A DNA stretch of 64,000 bases, taken from assembly GCF_042675705.1 (NCBI RefSeq), contig NZ_JBHTJJ010000006.1; one strand, written 5' to 3'. This DNA comes from Ruegeria arenilitoris (GTDB taxonomy: Bacteria; Pseudomonadota; Alphaproteobacteria; Rhodobacterales; Rhodobacteraceae). The translations under genes and the position numbers were made by a program. Position 1 is the stretch's first letter. Each line of letters opens with the position of its first letter. The notes under the pieces were generated by a model. It did no database searches. It was given only the letters and a program-made list of their open reading frames with translations, and was not told where the DNA came from. This document shows, piece by piece, positions 59,111 through 64,000 of this stretch.

Positions 59111-59629
59111 TCAGGCGTCTTTGTCATGGCGATGGCGATGCGACCGACCATACAGCCCCACGGCCGCTGCCACGAACAGACCCAGTAGAATATAGCCGGT
59201 AATCGCCTCAGCCACGGCAAGGGCGCGGCACACACCAACTGGCCGCAAGTCACCAAAACCAACCGTCGTGAAGGTAACATACGAGAAATACAGGACATCC
59301 GCCGGACCGCGGGCGCCTTCAACGCACAGATCGTAGTACCCGTATGACCCGTAGACTGCAGCGAACAGAAACGGCACGACCTGGATGAAGGAAATTCCCA
59401 TTAGCAGCAACTGCCGCTTGGGCGAGCGCACAAGCGCCATGTAGTACCAGGTCTGCGAGAAAAGCCAAATCGCCAACCCGATGGTGGCCGCGGCTCCGAT
59501 TGTGTCGCCGGCGGCGGATTCGGTCAGGTGTGAAAGAATGTACCAAGCCAGAGCACTGAGCATGACAAGGCCCATCGCTGCGATCAGCGTGGGCTTCCAA
59601 TCCTGCAATGTGGTTGGATCATGCGCCAT
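59111..59629 (-). CDS. Ion-channel family membrane protein (K+ channel filter)
   Basis: The start at 59629 (MAHDPTTLQD) gives 172 residues. Four hydrophobic helices are seen (about 14-34, 43-62, 75-95, 133-157). The selectivity-filter-like TTVGFGDLRPV (about 118-128) lies before the last helix. The C terminus is His-rich (RSHRHRHDKD). The first two helices are extra compared with the two-TM channel at 3438-3761. It should conduct K+ as a tetramer. Gating is unknown. Confidence 0.83.
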   Translation of the reverse strand: MAHDPTTLQDWKPTLIAAMGLVMLSALAWYILSHLTESAAGDTIGAAATIGLAIWLFSQTWYYMALVRSPKRQLLLMGISFIQVVPFLFAAVYGSYGYYDLCVEGARGPADVLYFSYVTFTTVGFGDLRPVGVCRALAVAEAITGYILLGLFVAAAVGLYGRSHRHRHDKDA

Positions 59630-59709
59630 CGTCCCCCTCCCCAAGCACGGGTACCTGCCATATTTTAACGCCGGGCGCATCATCGCAAGCTTTTTTGCGT
59701 GATTCGAAG

Positions 59710-60615
59710 CTATTGGCCGCCGATATGCTCTTCGCCCCGCGCCCGTGCCAGCGTGATCTGTTTCTGCCGTTCGCGGAACCGCGCCTTGTCGGCCTCGGAC
59801 GTCTCGTGGATGCACTGGTGGCAGGACACGCCATGCTCGTATTCGGGGCGGTCCCTGTCCTGAGGCAGGATCGGGCGGCGGCAGCCATGACACAGCTGGT
59901 GCGGCCCCTCGACCAGCCCGTGCCCGACCGAGACGCGATTGTCGAACACGAAGCACTCACCCTTCCAGGTGCTGTCTTCGGGCGGGACCTCCTCGAGATA
60001 GCGCAGGATGCCGCCCTTCAGATGATAGACATCCTCGACCCCTTGCCCCAGCAAATAGTTGGTGGATTTCTCGCAGCGGATGCCGCCGGTGCAGAACATG
60101 GCGACGCGCTTGTTGTGGAACCTGTCCTTGTTCTGCTCCCACCAGGCGGGAAAATCGCGGAAACTGGCCGTTTTAGGGTCGATTGTGCCGTCGAACGTGC
60201 CGATCGACACCTCATAGTCGTTGCGCGTGTCGATCACCACCACATCATCCGAGCGGATCAAGTCGTTCCAGTCCTGCGGCTCGACATAATGGCCGGTGCG
60301 GGCGCGCGGATCGACATCCGGCTGGCCCATGGTCACGATCTCTTTCTTCAGGCGCACCTTCATCTTGCCAAAGGGCGGCTGGCTGGCGGTGGCCTCTTTC
60401 CATTCCAGATCGGCACAGCCCGGCAGCGCCCGGATATGCGCCAGCACCGCGTCGATCCCGGCGCGGGGCCCGGCAATGGTGCCGTTGATGCCTTCATGCG
60501 CCAGCAGCAGTGTGCCCTTGACCGACTGCGCGCGGCACAGCTCCAGCAGCGGCGCGCGCAGGGCGTCCGGGTCGGCAAAACGGGTGAAGTGATAAAGTGC
60601 GGCGATCGTGTACAT
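59710..60615 (-). CDS. trhO: tRNA uridine(34) hydroxylase (rhodanese domain)
   Basis: The product is 301 residues long. An N-terminal acylphosphatase-like part (LLLAHEGINGTIAGPRAGID) precedes a rhodanese domain (about 120-220) with the active-site loop AMFCTGGIRCEKSTNYL (Cys about 178), and a C-terminal zinc-like region with two CxxC-type pairs (CHGCRRPI and CHQC). This is TrhO, which makes 5-hydroxyuridine at the wobble position of some tRNAs using O2. It is divergent from pncA. Confidence 0.94.
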   Translation of the reverse strand: MYTIAALYHFTRFADPDALRAPLLELCRAQSVKGTLLLAHEGINGTIAGPRAGIDAVLAHIRALPGCADLEWKEATASQPPFGKMKVRLKKEIVTMGQPDVDPRARTGHYVEPQDWNDLIRSDDVVVIDTRNDYEVSIGTFDGTIDPKTASFRDFPAWWEQNKDRFHNKRVAMFCTGGIRCEKSTNYLLGQGVEDVYHLKGGILRYLEEVPPEDSTWKGECFVFDNRVSVGHGLVEGPHQLCHGCRRPILPQDRDRPEYEHGVSCHQCIHETSEADKARFRERQKQITLARARGEEHIGGQ

Positions 60616-60711
60616 GGCCGCGATCTAATGCGCGGCCCCCCGCAACGCAAGACACCGCATTGACGACCCCTGCCCGCCCCCCTACCGATAGGACACGCAA
60701 AGGAGGCCGCC

Positions 60712-61305
60712 ATGACCCATGCCCTGATCGTGATCGATGTCCAGAACGACTTCTGCCCCGGCGGCGCGCTGGCGGTTCCCAACGGGGATGAGATCGTCGC
60801 CCCGATCAACGCTATGATGCCCGATTTCGATGCGGTGATCCTGACGCAGGACTGGCACCCGGCGGGTCATTCCTCGTTCGCGTCATCCCATCCGGGCAAG
60901 GCGCCTTATGATCTGGTCGAGATGCCCTATGGCCCACAGGTCCTGTGGCCCGACCACTGCGTGCAGGGCACGCCCGGCGCCGAATTCCACCCCGACCTGC
61001 GCACCGACGCCGACCTGATCCTGCGCAAGGGCTTCCGCAGTGCGATCGACAGCTATTCGGCCTTCTTCGAAAACGACCGCACCACGCCCACCGGACTGGA
61101 AGGCTATCTGCGCACGCGCGGGATCGACCGGTTGACGTTGGTAGGCCTGGCGACCGATTTCTGCGTGCATTATTCGGCGGTGGATGCGGCCCGGCTGGGC
61201 TTTGACGTGACCGTCAGAACCGACGCCTGCCGCGCAATCGATCTGGATGGGTCGCTCGCAGCGGCGGAACAGGCCATGCACGACTCGGGCGTTACGCTGG
61301 CTTAG
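60712..61305 (+). CDS. pncA: Nicotinamidase
   Basis: The product is 197 residues long with a strong GGAGG site. The catalytic triad of isochorismatase-fold nicotinamidases is visible: Asp in ALIVIDVQNDFCPGGAL, Lys in LILRKGFRSAID, and Cys in GLATDFCVHYSAVDAA. The metal-binding TQDWHPAGHSSFAS (Asp and two His) is intact. It converts nicotinamide to nicotinate, the substrate of PncB, encoded 0.7 kb downstream, giving a salvage pair for NAD. Confidence 0.96.
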   Translation: MTHALIVIDVQNDFCPGGALAVPNGDEIVAPINAMMPDFDAVILTQDWHPAGHSSFASSHPGKAPYDLVEMPYGPQVLWPDHCVQGTPGAEFHPDLRTDADLILRKGFRSAIDSYSAFFENDRTTPTGLEGYLRTRGIDRLTLVGLATDFCVHYSAVDAARLGFDVTVRTDACRAIDLDGSLAAAEQAMHDSGVTLA

Positions 61306-61309
61306 CGGT

Positions 61310-61843
61310 TCAGGGCGTCGCTCCGGCCGCAGCCAGATATTTCAGCAGGACGAACACGATAACCGCAAGGCCAAGGGCGAAGCCAATGCGCCCAGGCACG
61401 GTTCTTCGGTCAGGTTTTGCGGGCGCAGGTGTGGCCGGTTGCGGGCGGCGCACCGGATCGCGGCGTTTGATGCCGATCCCAGGCTGCGCGGTGCGGACAT
61501 GGCGCAGAAAGCCGCGCAGATCGAATTCACCGCAATACTGGCCGCGCAATCCCGTGGCCCGAATATTTGCAAACAGCTGGCGCAGGACCTTTTCGCGGGC
61601 CGCGGCGTCTTCGGGCGGATAGAAACCACGCGATTCACCACTGCCGTGGCTGTCCAGAATGAATCCGGCATCTACGAACACCTGACGCAGGTTCGGTGAC
61701 GCCCCCCTCAGAGCATCAGCCGTCTTCACATCGCGAAAACGCGCGCAGACCGTTGCGGTTTTCGGCTCAGTCGTAGCCGACGAACCGCAATCGCCCCCAT
61801 CTTTTGCAATCGTTACAATATCAAAGTCGTAAGCCAGACCCAT
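61310..61843 (-). CDS. Hypothetical tail-anchored protein
   Basis: I do not recognise this 177-residue protein. Residues 1-120 look globular (GLAYDFDIVTIAKDGGDCGS, FVDAGFILDSHGSGESRGFY, LRQLFANIRATGLRGQYCGE) and contain three Cys (19, 33 and 104). A Pro/Arg-rich linker (about 125-150) leads to one C-terminal membrane helix (GFALGLAVIVFVLLKYLAAA), so it should be anchored by its tail with the head in the cytosol. It lies between pncA and pncB on the opposite strand, 4 bases from the pncA stop. Confidence 0.7.
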   Translation of the reverse strand: MGLAYDFDIVTIAKDGGDCGSSATTEPKTATVCARFRDVKTADALRGASPNLRQVFVDAGFILDSHGSGESRGFYPPEDAAAREKVLRQLFANIRATGLRGQYCGEFDLRGFLRHVRTAQPGIGIKRRDPVRRPQPATPAPAKPDRRTVPGRIGFALGLAVIVFVLLKYLAAAGATP

Positions 61844-62009
61844 TCAACCAACTACTACCTTCTCGTACCATCCCACCGACTAACTAGACCGCGAAAAGAA
61901 CAGACATTATGCCCGCATTATGGCCTGTCCTTGGCATTGTTACCAAATCCGCGACTCTTGCCATTCACCGCCCTGATTGATCTAACAACGGAAATGGCAG
62001 GAGTTCCCC

Positions 62010-63302
62010 ATGGTCGACATCGCGACCCGTGTCTACAATCACAAATGGAAGATCGACCCGATTGTCCGGTCGTTGATCGACACGGACTTCTACAAACTGC
62101 TGATGTGCCAGTCAGTGTTTCGAAACCGACCCCAAACAACGGTCGAGTTTTCCTTGATCAACCGCTCGAATCACGTCCCCCTGGCCAAGTTGATCGACGA
62201 GGGCGAACTGCGCGAACAGCTGGACCATATCCGCTCGCTCAGCCTCAGCCGGGGTGAAAGCACCTGGCTGCGGGGCAATACCTTCTACGGCAAACGCCAG
62301 ATGTTCCGCCCCGATTTCATGGAATGGTTCGAGAATCTGCGCCTGCCGCCCTATCACCTCGAACGCCGCGGCGATCAGTACGAGCTGACATTCGAAGGCA
62401 AATGGCACGAGGTCATGCTGTGGGAGATTCCGGCCCTGGCGGTGCTGATGGAGCTCCGCTCACGCGCGGTTCTGAACGACATGCGCCGGTTCGAGCTTCA
62501 GGTTCTCTATGCCCGCGCCATGACCCGTGTCTGGGAAAAGATCGAAACGCTGCGCGGCATTCCCGGTTTGGGCATCGCTGATTTCGGGACCCGGCGGCGG
62601 CATTCCTTCCTGTGGCAGGACTGGTGCGTGCAGGCAATGATCGAAGGGCTGGGCCCGGCCTTCACGGGAACGTCGAACTGCCTGATCGCCATGCGGCGCG
62701 AGGTCGAGGCGATCGGCACCAATGCGCATGAACTGCCGATGGTCTATTCGGCGCTGGCCGAAACCGACGAGGAACTGGCCCGCGCGCCCTATGACGTGCT
62801 GAGCGACTGGCATGACGAACATGACGGCAACCTGCGGATCATCCTGCCCGACACCTATGGCACCAAGGGGTTTCTGGACCGCGCACCCGACTGGCTGGCC
62901 GGCTGGACCGGCATCCGCATTGACAGCGGCGATCCGGCCAAGGGCGCCGAGATCGCCATCGACTGGTGGAAATCGCGCGGCGAGGATCCCAGCCAGAAGC
63001 GGATCATATTCTCGGACGGGCTCGATGTGGACAAGATCCGCGAATTGCATGGCCAATTCGCGGACCGGGTGAAGGTCTCGTTCGGGTGGGGCACGTTGCT
63101 GACCAACGATTTCCGCGGTCTGGTGCCGGGGGATGCGCTGGCGCCGTTCTCGCTGGTGTGCAAGGCGGTCTCGGCCAATGGGCGGCCGACGGTGAAACTG
63201 TCGGACAACCCCGAAAAGGCGATGGGGCCGAAAGACGAGATCGAGCGCTACAAGCGCGTCTTTGGCGTAGGGGACCAAGAGGCGATCGAAGTGATCGTCT
63301 AG
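62010..63302 (+). CDS. pncB: Nicotinate phosphoribosyltransferase
   Basis: The product is 430 residues long. ATG 62010 follows AGGAG. Typical PncB segments are DTDFYKLLMCQSVFRNRPQT, GIADFGTRRRHSFLWQDWCV, the GTSNCLIAMR loop and IDSGDPAKGAEIAIDWW, with FSDGLDVDKI and VSFGWGTLLTND for the phosphate site. It joins nicotinate to PRPP in the Preiss-Handler NAD salvage route, downstream of PncA. Confidence 0.96.
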   Translation: MVDIATRVYNHKWKIDPIVRSLIDTDFYKLLMCQSVFRNRPQTTVEFSLINRSNHVPLAKLIDEGELREQLDHIRSLSLSRGESTWLRGNTFYGKRQMFRPDFMEWFENLRLPPYHLERRGDQYELTFEGKWHEVMLWEIPALAVLMELRSRAVLNDMRRFELQVLYARAMTRVWEKIETLRGIPGLGIADFGTRRRHSFLWQDWCVQAMIEGLGPAFTGTSNCLIAMRREVEAIGTNAHELPMVYSALAETDEELARAPYDVLSDWHDEHDGNLRIILPDTYGTKGFLDRAPDWLAGWTGIRIDSGDPAKGAEIAIDWWKSRGEDPSQKRIIFSDGLDVDKIRELHGQFADRVKVSFGWGTLLTNDFRGLVPGDALAPFSLVCKAVSANGRPTVKLSDNPEKAMGPKDEIERYKRVFGVGDQEAIEVIV

Positions 63303-63308
63303 CCCGGC

Positions 63309-64000
63309 TCAGCCGTGATGGGCGGCCACGGTTTTCAACTGGGAAAACCCGTACAGCGCCTCGAACCCCTTTTCGCGGCCATGGCCCGATTTTCCGACCC
63401 CGCCGAACGGCAGCTCGACCCCGCCGCCCGCGCCGTAATTGTTGATGAACACCTGCCCCGCGCGCAACCGTTTGGCCAGCCGCATCTGCCGCGCGCCGTC
63501 CCGCGTCCAGACCCCGGCCACCAGCCCATAGTCGGTGCCGTTGGCGATTTGAATGGCCTGTTCCTCGGTGTCGAAGGGGATCAGAACCTGGACCGGGCCA
63601 AAGATTTCCTTCTGCGCCAGCGGATGATCGGGCGGCACGTCACCAAACAGCGTCGGGCGCACATAGGCCCCGCCCGTCGGCGCGTGATCCACGATCCGGC
63701 CTTGTGCGGCGATCTCAAGATCGCCTCCCTGCGCCAGAAAGCCGGTCACAATCTGTTTCTGCCGGTCCGAGATCAACGGCCCGACCCGCAGATCCTCGGT
63801 CGCGGGGCCGACGGTCAGGTCGGCATAGGCGGCGGCCATGCGCGCCTTGACCTCGGCATAGACGCCGCGCTGCACCAGAACACGCGACCCGGCCGAGCAG
63901 GTCTGACCCGCATTCTGGATGCCCGCATTCACCAAAAACGGCAGCGCGACCTCCAGATCGGCATCATCGAACACCAGTTGCGGAGATTTCCCCCCCAGTT
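63309..64000 (-). CDS. Aldehyde dehydrogenase, N-terminal part beyond the window
   Basis: The frame is open through the right edge (LGGKSPQL before the FDDADLEVALPF segment) and ends at 63309, giving the last 230 or so residues. The catalytic Cys lies in NAGQTCSAGSRVLVQ, followed by EIFGPVQVLIPFDTEEQAIQ and GGGVELPFGGVGKSGHGREK. It is a distinct ALDH paralogue from those at 11685 and 57120. The substrate is unknown. The 3' end is 6 bases from the convergent pncB stop. Confidence 0.93.
   Translation of the reverse strand, partial: LGGKSPQLVFDDADLEVALPFLVNAGIQNAGQTCSAGSRVLVQRGVYAEVKARMAAAYADLTVGPATEDLRVGPLISDRQKQIVTGFLAQGGDLEIAAQGRIVDHAPTGGAYVRPTLFGDVPPDHPLAQKEIFGPVQVLIPFDTEEQAIQIANGTDYGLVAGVWTRDGARQMRLAKRLRAGQVFINNYGAGGGVELPFGGVGKSGHGREKGFEALYGFSQLKTVAAHHG

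Overview
The window is a dense, GC-rich piece of bacterial chromosome. It most likely comes from a marine member of the Rhodobacteraceae (Roseobacter group, Ruegeria-like). This rests on the gene set rather than on any single marker: a split flagellar cluster fliP-N-H-F / fliL-motE-motA, a GcvT-type dimethylglycine dehydrogenase beside a MmgE/PrpD protein and betB, a BCCT osmolyte carrier, a possible CtrA-like box before flagellar genes, and many 4-nt ATGA gene overlaps. I cannot fix the genus. I see no rRNA, tRNA, CRISPR array or insertion sequence. The first and last genes are cut by the window edges.

Layout. 1-9 kb: the end of a DUF1643 gene, a membrane-anchored RTX protein, rpsO and pnp. 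The last two are about 4 kb apart, with an amidohydrolase, a K+ channel and a BCCT transporter between them. 8-15.5 kb: a GT25 glycosyltransferase, a LysR regulator facing a DJ-1/PfpI gene, a 1-Cys peroxiredoxin, an aldehyde dehydrogenase, an AraC/methyltransferase DNA-repair fusion, and nth. 15.4-18.9 kb: an adenosine kinase and rppH, whose 3' ends are duplicated as fragments around two different cargo genes. 19-26.7 kb: fadH, a GT8 glycosyltransferase, a second LysR gene and a minus-strand operon (CinA-like, GNAT, AhpD-like, OmpA-like). 26.7-29.2 kb: sfsA and map, with an AT-richer islet between them that encodes an orphan NHLP-leader-like hydrophobic protein.

29-38 kb: a minus-strand operon (FAD oxidoreductase, rsmD, HAD, a 59-residue protein), Prx5, three small exported proteins, the ridA-GDPD-FemAB-like-phhB operon, then mlaA-mlaC. 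38-44.5 kb: a sugar ABC operon resembling Pseudomonas gtsABCD, divergent from a two-component pair resembling GltR/GtrS. Four GTTAC-type hexamers lie in the shared promoter. 44.5-52.5 kb: two divergent flagellar operons covering the MS ring, export apparatus, C ring, stator and two poorly described proteins. 52.6-58.8 kb: thpR and a glycine-betaine catabolic locus with a BetI-like palindrome. 58.8-64 kb: a small repeat protein, a second K+ channel, trhO, the NAD-salvage genes pncA and pncB around a tail-anchored hypothetical, and a partial aldehyde dehydrogenase.

The best candidates for something new are the NHLP-like gene at 27546-28031, the adk/rppH double-cargo junction at 16.4-18.4 kb, and the uncharacterised members of the flagellar operon.
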